Assembly: GCA_013339895.1 (NCBI GenBank)
Contig: JABACO010000009.1
Span: forward strand, 5,858,891 to 5,922,890
Direction of reading: 5' to 3'
From: Ephydatia muelleri
Lineage: Eukaryota; Porifera; Demospongiae; Spongillida; Spongillidae
Length of the DNA: 64,000 nucleotides
In this document: one piece after another, positions 32,855-46,504 of the stretch
Layout: every line of letters begins with the position of its first letter
Numbering within the stretch: the stretch's first letter is position 1
Program-made: the position numbers and the translations under genes
The notes under the pieces: generated by a model
Database searches by the model: none
Told to the model about the DNA's origin: nothing
What the model saw: the letters and a program-made list of their open reading frames with translations, nothing else

Positions 32855-35800
32855 TCAAAACGATGTTCCTTTTTTCTGTTTGTCCTGGTAAATTACTACG
32901 TACTTCCACACAGCAACAGCCTGACTGTTGGTGGCCCTTACAGTCCCAAGTTCTCCTAACAAACGTGTTTCTGAGATTCCATGTCCTTCCAAGAATGGCT
33001 CCAGTGTCTCTACTAGGCTGTTGGCAGAATGGTCACTAAGTGGTATTGTAACAAATGAACCCCTTCCCTACTTACCTCCACTGCAAGTTGGACAGTGAGT
33101 GACGTAAGAAAGTTTCAATGAACTCAAATAGAATTCCAAGAAGCTGCCCAAGATTACAGGAATGAAGCATCTTTGTAAGAGTGGATTCTTGATCGAGTGT
33201 CAACTTTTCAAGAAATTGCAAGTCCAGCTGGTCAAACGGTTCCTGTAGGGTTGATGCAGGCACAGGTTTTTAACACAGCTATGGTATGAAAAGCAATACA
33301 GCTATCAAGTGACAACTGCACGTGCCATTTAATCTCACCTGTCTCTTCAATGTTAGCATCCTGGCTAGCTGAACAGATACAGTTTGCCACAGAGATACTA
33401 CATGCTTCAACTTGCAATAGTTGTGAGTCTAAGGGGACAAAGTAAGAAGATCTGAAATACCACAAACAGTATAGGCAAGTATACTCCTTACCACAGCACA
33501 AAAGTGTTTGTCCATCTTTAGTGCCTTTTCAGCATACTCTCCCAGGCTCTTCTCACTTTTGCTGCTTCCACCAGATGACAAGAACCTTATGATTATCTCC
33601 ACAGCATCCAAGGCATCCTTCAGTGTATACTTGTGTGTTTGACTCAATTCAGCAACGATTTGTTCTTGGCGGTCTTGAGACAGGCTCTCCTAATCAAGAT
33701 CATCAATTGATCAGAACTCAGCTACAACCAAGCATTGTTAGTGTTTGCAGATTAGTTACCCATTGCATAATTTTATAAAATAATAAGTAAACCTTCCAAT
33801 TTTTATCAATTCCAATTTGTTTGACAGAAGTAGTAGATTCACTACCAAGTCTGTTGTGATAAACCCACATCTCTACCAAACTTGCTTGTCAATGCATAGG
33901 GACAAGAATCTTAGATTTGAATGAAAACATTCATAGGCTCCATGGGCTATGTTGATAAAGATTGGTCATCAACTATTTGTTGGTCAGATTCTCATGACTT
34001 CAATGTGGCATAGATGCTTGCTAGAAGCACACTGAGTGCTTGCAATGTGAAACCTGCAGACAATTTAAGACAGATTGAACGAGGTACTTTGTTCAATGAC
34101 TGCTTTACTGAATCTGTCTCCAGTGTCTCTAAAATGTACCTATTTAAAGAAAAATCATCAGAGAACTACAAGTAACCTCTAGCTACTATAATTGAAATGT
34201 TCTATGAGATTTTGATCATTATGGATTTATGTTTATATCTTCTGAATGATTAAAGCTATTGACTTCAATTTTCAACACTTTTGTTGTACATCTTTTTACT
34301 TTGTGCCGATGTATTCTGGTGTCATTCACAAGCACAATGCCAACGTTACGAGGTCCAATACCCCATGGGGTTCAAACCACCACATCTTCAGGTAGGAATG
34401 TTGAAATCACTTCAAATTTGTTGTATACATAGATGGGTCCTGTGGCTATCGATGTGTTGTGTTCATTAAGTTTTACTTGATCCGCTATGGAGATACAGGT
34501 GTGTTATCAAGATCATCAATTGATCAGAGCTCAGCTACGAGCAAGCAAACTGTACAGTATTCAGCAACTGTGTGATATGCTTTGATTAGCTCTCTCCTGC
34601 CTTATTTGGGACTGCAAAAAGGGCCCTAGCATATGCATTATAAAATTTCCAGTACGCCCAATATAAACAAATCGATTGAGTTGAAATGTATGGCTAAATA
34701 AAATTCAGAGCCTTACAACTCAATGACAGATGATTCTCAGTGCCAAAGAATCAATGTATTTCCGACTTCTAAAATTATGAAAAAAAACATGCATTGCCTT
34801 TTCACGGAAACGATCCCATTTTATTATATAATTAATAAGTAAACCAATTCCAGTTTGCTATCAATTCCAATTTGTTTGACAAAAGTAGCAGAACAAACAG
34901 CTGAAACAAAGTAGATATACATCCTGAACGCACATGATCTGTTAGTTGTTAGGAGAACAGGTCTCTCATTTATCATTCTAAGTCCAACTTGCCATAGAGC
35001 TGTGAGCAATGGCAACTTGAAGCATGGCAAGCCAGACTAGACTCATGGCAAGCCAGACTAGACTGATGGCAACTACCACAAGAAATTTTAGCATCTGACA
35101 ACTGCTGTCAAAGAGTCAGATTTATATGTAAAGCAATTAAAAAGTGACCAGATGACACACAGTATGCTCAAAATAATAAATGTTGGCAACATCTCTACCA
35201 CACTTGCTTGTCAATGCACAGGGGACTAATGAGGCCTAAGAAACATTAGTCATTCATTCACTCCATGCTCTGAGATTATAACAGTGGTCATTGACTATTT
35301 TCTGGTCAAAAACCCCCAACTACTAAAAGTAGCTCTTAGCTACTATATGTAGTCACTAGTTACTCTATTTAGTCTCAGTCATTGATCACGCATGTCTATA
35401 CAAGCATCCACATTCCAGACAATCATTTGTGTTTATCTAGCAAATTTACTTCAGTGTAGCTACTGTCATCATTGGCAGAACATAGTGGTCATATTTATAA
35501 CCAGCTTGCATGCACAAGCTTAAAAACTATGAAATTACCACAACCATTTAATGGATCACAAACTTAAAATACTAGCCCAATGACAATAACTATGGTAAAC
35601 TTCACCTGAGCAACGTTTCTTCTAATTGCTCCGAATGTAGCAGCAGTAAATCTGTCTTCTTTGAGCACTACTGTTGGTATCATCAACATTATATGAGGCT
35701 TTCCGTATATAAACCTGTCCACAATGTGTTTCTCAAGAGCAGCAAAGTCATATTTGACCTCCTGTCCTTGTCCATATGTCAGTGAATAATGGCAATGGGA

Positions 35801-37994
35801 CAGAATGAGTGGTAGCAGATGGACTTCATAGTCCATCACATGACAGGTGTTAATGTGAGTGATGGGAATTTTCTGACAAATCCATTTTGGGTTACTGAGA
35901 TTGCAACACAATTTAAAAAATCTGAAGGCATAAATGAAAATTCTTGCCTTGCTTCTCTGCACTTCTCCACAAAATCATTATGCACGCAGACTAAGTAGTC
36001 AACCAATGAGCTTGTACAAACTCCTGGTCCAACTGTGGTGGGAAGTAGACACTCCACCTTGGTGTCAAGTGAGATTGTTGGAATTAGATACTTCTGATCA
36101 ACACGTAAGCGAGCTGAAAAATTGACATTTACACATTAACACAAGTTCAATTTTAAGGACAACTAATTGTACCATGCTCTGTGAGCCTTTCATGAACCAA
36201 TTCCCATGCCTTTGAGAGGCTAACAATTGCCTTTTGAAGCTCAACACAAGCGCTTTCTGAAATCAAAGCCCCAGTAAAGGCACCTAACTTAGCAAACGAT
36301 CAAGTATTACCACTTTCCTTCATTATGAGATCTCTGATTGCCATCTTTGCCCCTTTTCTATCTAAGTGAGCATTGCACTTTTCATACAAATAATGTTGAA
36401 GGTAGACTATATCAGGAAGGTACTGCGTCGCTCGCAGGTTCTGCTCCTAAAGAGACACCAAATAAATCAAGTTTAATAACTGATGAAGCCAGCACACACA
36501 CACATACCTCTTGCAGGAATGTATACAACAGTGGGTACTTCTGATGAGCATTGCTTGTTAAAAGGATATGATCAAGATGCTCAAGACAGATTCTCTCTCT
36601 GTACACCCACAGATGCGGCTCAATTGAATCAGTGCTCAATTTTGTTCGCTCATAGACAGTGTAGAACAGCCGATCTATTTCTAAGGTAATTATTTGACAA
36701 AGCTACAAATGAATACCCAGTGATCTGACAAAGAAAGACAAATTTTTTTTTGGGTACCACATGCATGTTACAGCTGACACCAAAGGCCATGCATGCCTTG
36801 CAGTATATTATCTTCCTTCATTGTGGTCATATGTTTGTAAACTTCAAATGTTATATAAATGTATAAATATTACATAGAAAACATCTTCGTACCTTTATTT
36901 GTGTTGCTGTGTATTTCATGCATAGCACTTTCCAATTGTTGGTCCATTTCCTGTGAAGTGGCAAAGTCAAGTGAGTCAATGTTGCACTCCTTATCTATTC
37001 ATGATGACACACTGATTAAAAACAATTTCAGTAGTCTAGGCACAGATTTTATATGTAGCACAATTGCAATCAGTTATGGTTAACCAATGTGAGTTGTGTA
37101 TTACGGAACTAGAAAAGTTACCAATATCCAAATATGCGAAACTTACATCAATGAATGCAAAGACTAACAATCCATAACAGTAAGCAGAAGCAGTTCAGTT
37201 GCACTATGCACTGCCTAGATCGTGCACAGCATATGTCAAATGTGCAATTACCTGAAGAAAAGGCTGTATGTACAGTTGATTGAACCTTGATTCCCAGTGC
37301 TCTCGACTACTTCTTGACTGCAATGCACTGACAGTTTGGTCAGTAGCATCTGTAGATGAAACAGCAACCATTAGCTTCAGTTAAGTATTGTGCTGCTTAT
37401 AAAACACAATCATTCTGGTCCTATTTACAATACATTGACCTTTGGGTATGTCTTTCTGAGCAATGTCACGCAGTATCATGTGAATGGCAAGCAATGATTC
37501 ATCTGTACTTTTCCCCAATGACTTTGCTAGCAGACTTATGTCTTTATCCAAGTGCCTCCATATGAATTCTGGTACCATACTTTCTTGCATAGCTGGTTTT
37601 ATCAGTTCCACTAAGCCTGAAGACACATTCTGGAAACACATCAACACAACATAGACATTGTACAGACCCTTTCACAGTTGTATACACATACATGGTTATT
37701 ACAGCTGGCCCATAGCAAAGCACTATGCATCAGAACTCTTATGATGCAACATGCAATCGGAGATAACTTTCTTTCTGGATGTGTGCTGGTTCGCCCATCA
37801 GGTAGTCCTAGTACATGTCCTGTTTGGGTTTCATCTGAACTGTTGTGATTGAGAAATGCAGTTAGATAGGCCATACAACAGTTACCCAAAGTAGAAATAT
37901 AGCAAGCCAAAACGTATCCTATTCTGCACATAAGAATTATGTTTCCAACTGCTGAAAAACCACTGACAACAACACTATACAATACACTACTCAC
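32855..37994 (-). CDS. RNF213-like: RNF213-like: C-terminal region
   Basis: Exons contain QTGHVLGLPDGRTSTHPERK with LSPIACCIIRVLMHSALLW (37.9-37.7 kb), MVPEFIWRHLDKDISLLAKS (37.5 kb) and SSREHWESRFNQLYIQPFLQ (37.3 kb). Further on are PHLWVYRERICLEHLDHILL (36.6 kb), YTLKDALDAVEIIIRFLSSG (33.6 kb) and FIETFLRHSLSNLQWR (33.1 kb). The last exon (about 33017-32855) ends LLGELGTVRATNSQAVAVWK then YVVIYQDKQKKGTSF and TGA. The order and motifs agree with the vertebrate C-terminal domain. Some introns between 33.7 and 35.5 kb are enlarged by repeats. Confidence 0.78.
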
Positions 37995-40900
37995 GTTCTA
38001 GCCAGAGCATTGTCTGTAAGCAGATTATGATCAGTTCCTCCTATGGCTGCTCCACAAGCAGCACAGGTATACACCTGCTGTGGTCGACCGCACTAGGCAA
38101 TGAATGTTGACAGTAAGTATAAAGGCAATTGGCAATCCACAATCTGGCATACTTCAGTCACAAGGTATGGGTGTCCTCTTGGGCATTCTGCAATGAAGAT
38201 TGGTTTGAATTAAGTAGTTAATTGATTGCACTTACGATAAAATGTTCCAGACAGAGCTGTGCGCACCTCAGGCAGCTGGTCATCAGGCATTGTTGGAAGA
38301 TATGCATTCTGTACACAAGAGACCACAAAACATTAAATGATCGTAGCAACAAATGTGCCTACATACCACCAATGCGGTAGGGTTATTCAACATGTTCACA
38401 AATGGACTCAACAACTCAGTGTCCTTTCTGGTAATAAAGACAACAGCTGCATGAACCATAAGAGCACAGATATCTCTTTCAAGTGGCCGCTGTTTTGGAG
38501 CAGCCTGGAGTGGTTCAAGTGGACCACCTTGTGTATTGGCAAGGAGGGTTCGTGCCATCCAATTCAACTGAATAATAAAAGGCATCACAGAATTTGAAAT
38601 GAAGCAAATTTCAAACAACAATCTCATATCAACTAAGATCCAATGAAAGACGTTTTCTAGCTGACAACTGAATTAAACAGCAAACCTCATTTGTCAGTTG
38701 GTGGCAATCTTTAATGAACTTGTCAAATTGAGTGACAGCCTACAATGCATCATGAAGATGGAGCATCATGTACATGAAGACATATGAATAATTTATGATA
38801 ATCATTTTACATCTGGGAGAAGTTGTTTGGATGGTTGTGTGCTTGCTCTGCTCATTGTTGCAATTTCAAATGTTGAGTACAATAAATATGACACCTGGTA
38901 ACCATTCAGGATCTAAAGAAATGCAACTGATCAATTTCTATGCCTATAGCTTGTACTCAAACAGTACCTTAACAGCTTCATGTAGCCTATCAAAGTCATC
39001 TCCATATAGGGCATCATTCACAGCAGCACGAACAGCTGTGTACTCAGAACCATACACAACAAATGGATCAATCCAATTTTCCTGTTGTACGAAAGCAAAT
39101 TTCACCTATATGCAGACATGATGAGATCAATAACATTACTTTGCTCTTGTTCTGGAGAGCATCAGGTACTACCCATGAGTGATTCACAAATACACTCTCT
39201 AGACAGCTATTTCCATACTGCCTAACTAGAGTTTTAACTAGAAAGACAGCAGGTCCAGTACACAGTGACTGAGAAATCACATTGATGTTGTCATCTGCAC
39301 AGATCTCTCTTGCAACCCTTAAAAGGTTGGGAGCAGTGATGGATTCTTGAGCTGCTGTTACCTCACTATGAAGAACGGTGGCCACAACTGAAAGCCCATA
39401 ACGCAGATGTCCAATATCTTCCAAGTATGGGATAGAAAATTTCCCCTGGTCACAATGTTGCACAGTTTGTATAGCTTGAAATGATTGCTGCAAAAGCTTG
39501 CTTATGTCTTGATCAGTGCCTTCCTTTAGTCTTTGTATTGGCCATTTTTTATGGGCAGCATCCTACAGCAAGATAAGAAACACACCCTTCTATAGGAAAC
39601 ATTTTCATTCCAATGTGCACATACCTCAAAGCATTGCACACAGAGAAGGCATAGCATCTGATCAACTCCAGACATTGTTTGTTGAGACTTGTGGAAATAA
39701 CTCTGGAGATGTAGTTTTGCCTGGTCACTTGTAGATGAAAATACAATTACAACACACATTTACATGATAAGGTGCTGCAAAGAGCACTGATATTTACTTA
39801 CCTATGATCAATAAGCAACTTCAGTAAGAATGACCTAATTACAGGCACAGTGTCAGGCTTGGCTCTAATGTATGGGGTAAGGTCTTTGGTGATAATTTGA
39901 GCATTGCTGCTCTCCAGAAACACAGTGTCGATAAGCATTTCAATCAAACGGTCTTCAGGTGCACCAAAACCAAAACACAATGCTGACACAACTTCAATAA
40001 AAAACAAGTGGGAATGTTGCCTGAATGTCTTCAATTCAGAACGGCTGCTCAAGAAAGAATAAATTCAGACCAAAAGCAAGGTAAGTATTAACACACTTAC
40101 TTCAGAATCTTTTTATAATCAGAATCGATTGAATTTAGAAATTTTTGCAGCTTTTCCACTGATTCAGGTTCTTGAAAGTTAACATAATTTTTGAAAAGCT
40201 ACAAAGAATCCAAGAAGCACACACAGTCAACGAAGCAACACTTTTACATGTTCCCATTACCAAGTGTAGTCTTCGTGCATAGCAAACAGTATCGCGATGT
40301 TTCAGCATTATATGCTCTGCAAACAATGTTAAGACTAAAACAAGTTGCCATGTTTTCCTAATAAAAGAGTGACACAAAAATACATGTAATGCAGTAAATC
40401 TCATAAATGTAAACACACAAATGCTCTGCTAAAATCAGCAATTAATACCACAATACTGTACATAAGAAGCTTTTATGATCTAATCTACAGAACTTAGCAT
40501 ACCTTGCAAACGCTTTAGAGGTTGAAGGTAAAAGCAAAATACAATCAATAGCATTGCGGCATTGCTTAACACGTCGCATCCACAGCTGTAGCACTGCTTC
40601 ATCCTCAAGAATAGGTGGCTCCAAAATTTCAAGTGCTTTTTCTACCGCACTTAGGTGTAGGGTCTGCAAACAAGAAGACAGAACATTGCTGTACAGTTTA
40701 CTATAACAGTGAGTAAGATGTGCTAGTTTACCATTGTATCGGTGATGTTGGAAGGAGAAAGAGAGACCAAAATATCAGGGCAATGCATCGTCAGTTGTCC
40801 AAACCAGAGCAACTCTCTCTTGTGCATGTTGTAAACAACATGCAATGAGCAGATCTTGTCAATCAATGTCTGATGGCCATCCACTGAACAAAACTGAGCG

Positions 40901-43900
40901 CTACATGCAAGCTGACTCAGTGCATTAGATACAAACTGGAAGAAAAAAAGAGTATCCGATTATCATTGTGACAGTGCTGCGTGTATTCCCAAGAGTAGAG
41001 GCAAAAAGCTAATGGATAGCACACTATTAGTACACAAAGCTCACAGCTACATAAAGCATGTCTCAATGCACACACATGGGCTCTTATAATAATTCACAGA
41101 GAGAGAGAGAGAGAGAGAGGGAGCGTGGTAAGTGGCACAAACCGTAATCTCATTTGGTGATAGATTTGGATCCTTGTGATAGCATCTGTGTGCGCTCCTG
41201 ACAAAGTCTTGCAAGTAACAATCGTACAATCTGTCCAAGTCAGCTTCAACAACAGATCCAAGGACATCCCCAAGACAGGTCTGTGAGATTAGTGAGCTTG
41301 CTTCCTTCAGCAACTGTTTTGCATTGCTTCCTGCAAAAAGAGGTGGTATTTGTGTAATAGGAAATAAGCTGTATTGCACACATGTAGACATGAGCAATCA
41401 TTACAAAGCAGGATCTTCTTGAGAATCTATAGAGCTGGTACGTGGTGATTTGCTATACTAAAAGCTCTCCAAGAGAATATCTACGAATGACCTTGCATGC
41501 AAATTTGACCAATTCAATAAGCACACAGTACTGAGAAATTTACATCCCCACCCTAACAGATATGTATAAACCCATCAAAACAGCAGCTTTTATACTCTAT
41601 GTGACCGTAACAAATCATGGGATCGCTTTTGTGAAGAGAACCAGCACAAACATTATAAAGATCACTACACAGCTTATGGTGGCACTTACAGAGTAAAGCT
41701 TAACACTACGTATTCACTACAGTTACTTACTTTGATAGTTTGTAATGTTGGCCAGAGTACCATCAATTGCGTCTTTGATCAGCCAAAAGAATGGTAGTTT
41801 GCACTCAAAATAGTCAGCAGCATTTTCATTCATTAGATGCAGGCTTGATCTGTGATTGGCGGTAATATCATCATAGTTAAATACAAGTATATCAGGATGT
41901 TTGAATATTGAAATCCAAAACTTAGTTATTGCATCGTTTTCCTGGTTGTGGAGCAAGTTGAGATTGCAGTACTGATCACAAAATGCAATCACCTCAGCAA
42001 ATATTGGAATGAAAACTTCGTCAAGTTTTCTTGTCAATGAACTACAAAACGTTCCACTGTGTTGCCGCCGACGCAAATCAAGTGCCTCACTGAGCACCCA
42101 ATTGTTGAGCTCAGCAATCTCATCTCTCTTTTTCAAGATCCTGTGCATGTGGTTCACCAGCGCTCCATAAAAGGTAATGTCATCTAAGGATGAAGGGTAT
42201 GTGGCTTAGCACTCTGTACAAACAGCTACAGTACCACTCATGAGTTAAGGTGAAGAATACACATGTATGTGCACATGCAAATAATGTCACATGCGAGTAT
42301 CTACTTTATACTTATCCAGTTTAAGAGTGGTGAAATAAAATACACTACACAGTAAATACACATATATAAATATGCACATAGAACTGCTATCATCATGGAA
42401 ATAAACATACAAGTTCTATGAAGTGCATACGCCTACACTCACAAATGAAAATATCTTCAGCTCACAAGTTTAGGTGAAAAATATATGTATACGCGAGTAA
42501 CATCATGTGTGCCTACATGCCACATACCTAATAAAATATCCTGATCTTTTTGCATGACGTCAAGTAATATAGAGAGACGTTTAAGAGCTCGTTCTTTGTT
42601 TGTTGACGAACCCTGCAATTTTGAGGTTGCTGCTTGCACACACCTATAGAGCCGTTTGTGCTGAGGTGGAAAGTGATGGAGGTGCTCTGACATTTCAACT
42701 TCCATCTGTTCTTGACCTCTACCAGATGATGAGTTGCTGAAGAGCTCACTTATCTTGTGACTCAATGCATCCTGTAGAGTCAGTTGGTCTGATTCAGAAA
42801 TACAAAGGTCATCTATGTGGATTGAAATCCAGGGTTCTCCCTGATACCCTATAAATGAAGATCCAGTTGTGTGAGGAGGTAGATGAATGATAAATATAAC
42901 ATGTGTATGTCCCTTTGCTTGAGAGTTTGTTTGCAGAACTTTAGCCCTTTCATCATAAATTCGATATCGTGCACAGGCTATCAGGTCACCACATTGATCA
43001 CCAGATTCACACTGAACTATCAACAGGGTGTTGCACTCATCATTCCTTTCATGGTTGAATGATGTGCTGCTCAGTGAATAAAGCAGTAATCATAACAAAG
43101 ACATGCCATGCCATATCAAACCTGATTTTATTGCAGAAGTCTAATTCAGTATCAAAATCTTGCAACAAGAAACAAAAGACCTGAGAGGGTTCCATATCCA
43201 GCTGCTTAGCAACTACTTCTATTTCACTAGAGCTCATCAAATGCCCATGAGTAGTGACCTACAAAACACTAGTCTAAATCTGCAACCAAGCATATACAAA
43301 ATATCTGACTTGTATTAGCAAACCCTCCAAATGTGTAGAGTTCTGGAACTGATGGCTCAAAAAGTCTTGTAACGAGGAGTGGTGCTGGTGCTTGAAATAA
43401 ACATCGTTAAGATAGTTGACTTCCTTCTTCGGTATTTCTGTAGAGCTTTTCAGACGAATCAGAGCATCAGGTGATGCTGTCTGAAGCAGTGAGCATTTAC
43501 ACTGCATCAAAACCTATTCATATGAGCATTGAGTATGCATTACACAGTGTAACCCTAAAAGCACAGGAAGACACTTACAGCCTGTCGCCATAGCTCAGAA
43601 CCTTCAGCTTCATTAACAAATCTGTTGATTGAGATGCCTGCCAGGTGTAGGGTAAGGCTTTCTTTAATAGATTCACTCTGCAGTTCATTTTGCAACTGTT
43701 GGATGTAATGAGTGGCCTGGAACACCACTGCAGCAGGAGTATCCCTCTGATACCCTACAAATGCGTCTTCCTTTTTGAATGTGTAATTTCTACAGTTCAG
43801 AGAAGGGGGTACATATGATCATCTGTGTGCACATTAATCCCACTACTGTAACAGTTATATAACTTTCAATACAAATATATTTTTCCTAATGTCATGAAAT

Positions 43901-46461
43901 AAAGGACAGTTAGTAAGTAAAAGAAATTTTATTAGTAGTTTAAGTTAAATATTATGCAGAGACCTGTAAGAAAAGGCAACAACCATCAAATGCAAGCTTT
44001 CACATATGCATTTATGGATGGTGCCAAATAAACATGTTTAGAGTAATGCAGCACCTGTTGCAATCCATGATGGAACAAAACATTTCAATCCAATTCTCAA
44101 AATCTTCCAAAACAGCATGTTGCCAGTCAGTTAGGACAGATTTAGTGAGGACAAAGTGCTTCTCTAGTCGGTTGATCAGAGGGGTAGGGAACTTCTCATA
44201 CACAGTTGCTCTCTCAGCAATCAAAATTAATCTGAATATAAAAGAGCGCAAATCAGAAAATGCTACTGAGCTACTACATGGTGCCAAATGTATCAAATTA
44301 AGTTAGTCTATAGGTACTACATGTTTAATATCACATTTGCATGTACTGTACATGTACCTGTATCCCATATTATCACACATTAAATTCTCTCCTCAAAACC
44401 TTAACAGTTTTTACTACATGATAAAAAAGATATAAATAACTCTTAGTACTGATGACAACATACACCACTAATTTGGCATGTAAATTATATTACATGTGCA
44501 ATATCCATTTTTTTATTGGTTGAATACCAACTGCATTTTTTGATTTCTTAAAGCAACTAAAATGCAACACAGTGTAATAAACTGCTCCGTGTCCTTTGTT
44601 GTAAATCATTCCTGAGTTTGTGTATCGTACAGGAGTATAGTTTCTTAAACACTAGGGCTAGATCCAGAACTTAGGCATGCATACTTGTTGAACTGGGTAG
44701 TGACCTCATATGAATAGTCAAACTGATGCTGATGTAACTTCCATATTTCCATGGGAACTGGTAGACACTCTTATTTGTTTACGTGTCTGTATTTATTGTT
44801 GTATTTAGTGTTCCACACCTCAAGCATTCAAAGTAATTATTGATTGTAAGTTTTGAACCGTTGAAGCTACAATGATGTCAATTAGATTTGCATGTTCAGC
44901 CAACATTTCTGTGTAAGAATGATATACTATGTAATATGGGACAATTTCCGCGAAAATGGCGCCATAGATATATTATAAAACGTTATAAAAATGCATAGTG
45001 TTTGAATCGCTATAACTTCTGAATGGTTAAGGCTATTGGCTTCTTATTTTCAAAACGTCATACTACACAATTTCTCCCAGTGTGAAAATATACTTTGGTG
45101 TCTTGCACAAGCACAATGCTGACGTTACAAGGTCCGATACCCCATGGAGTTCAAACCGTCACAACTTCAGGTAGGAGCGTTCAAATCACATCAAATTTGG
45201 TGTATAGCTAGACAGGTCCTGTCACTAATGATGTGCTCTGTTCGTTAATTTTTACTTTATACATACACACACAACACGTATGCACTGCTACACATGTGGC
45301 AAACATGATAACACTGTCTGATAATGACGGTACACCCACATGCATACTCTATGTGCATGTTGAGTTCCTACATGCATTCTATTCCATTTAACTGCTGTTG
45401 TGCATGTTTGTGCAGGTGGCTACTGATTTTATTTACCGAGCTTTCTGTACTCTGTGTTTATCCTCTGTATTGTAGTACGTGTCCTTTGTGACAACTACTC
45501 TGTGCATACAACTGGTCCTTCGTAAATGACATAGAGCCCTCACTTGAGACTGTACATAGGTACATGTAGCTACATGTACTGTCCCATAGATTGATCCGTT
45601 ATACACACCCATAGGATTGGTCGTCTTCTAAAGGTGTACACTTGCCAAACACATGGCAAAGAATAAACACTATGTTCACCACAACATGCGTAAGGCTTTA
45701 ATGTTTAATCTCCCGTAATCCTTATTTAAGGATGGCCATCCTTAAATTAGGATCGTGACCACTTTCTAAAAGAATGACATACAATTGGTGCTTTATTTTA
45801 GATTTGTGATTAACTAGATTCAAGATCATGCAGATCAGCAATACTACCGCGGTTAATACAGGTTTGGCTTGCTCAAAAACCGGTGTTACAGTCGTAATAT
45901 GGCGAAGCCGCCATTTGCCGCTGGCAATAAAGTTGTGAGCAAACTCAAAGCGACGTATGGCAAGGAAGGGGAAATATTGCAGGTTTCTGGAAGCTCAAGA
46001 AGTAGAAAGTACACCATCAGATGGAGCTGTGGAACTGTATCCACGGCATCGACTAAGGGTATATGCCACATGCACCCAGGGCCACGCACCAGTACTTCCA
46101 CAGAAGCGATCTGCCACTCGAAAGCGTCAAGCTAAGCGACCCTGCTTAGGTACAGAGGTAGTCGCAGAGAATGAAGGATGTGCCTGTAGTTCCTCAGTGC
46201 ATGCAGCGATGGATAACATAGTTGACGAAAACAGCACTGATAGTGATTCGTTGAATGACAGTGACAGTGAGAGCAGCAGTAGCGGCGAGGATGTGAACGC
46301 TCAAAGGTGGGTTTTTCGTTTACAAATCAGCAGGTCAATGCACGTCTTGCTAATCTAGTCCATTACATGATAATAAGCCTACATGTATATAATACATACA
46401 TTGTATATAATAATAATAATAATATTATTATATATATAATATCATACGCCACACTTTTTTC

Positions 46462-46504
<43 letters not shown>

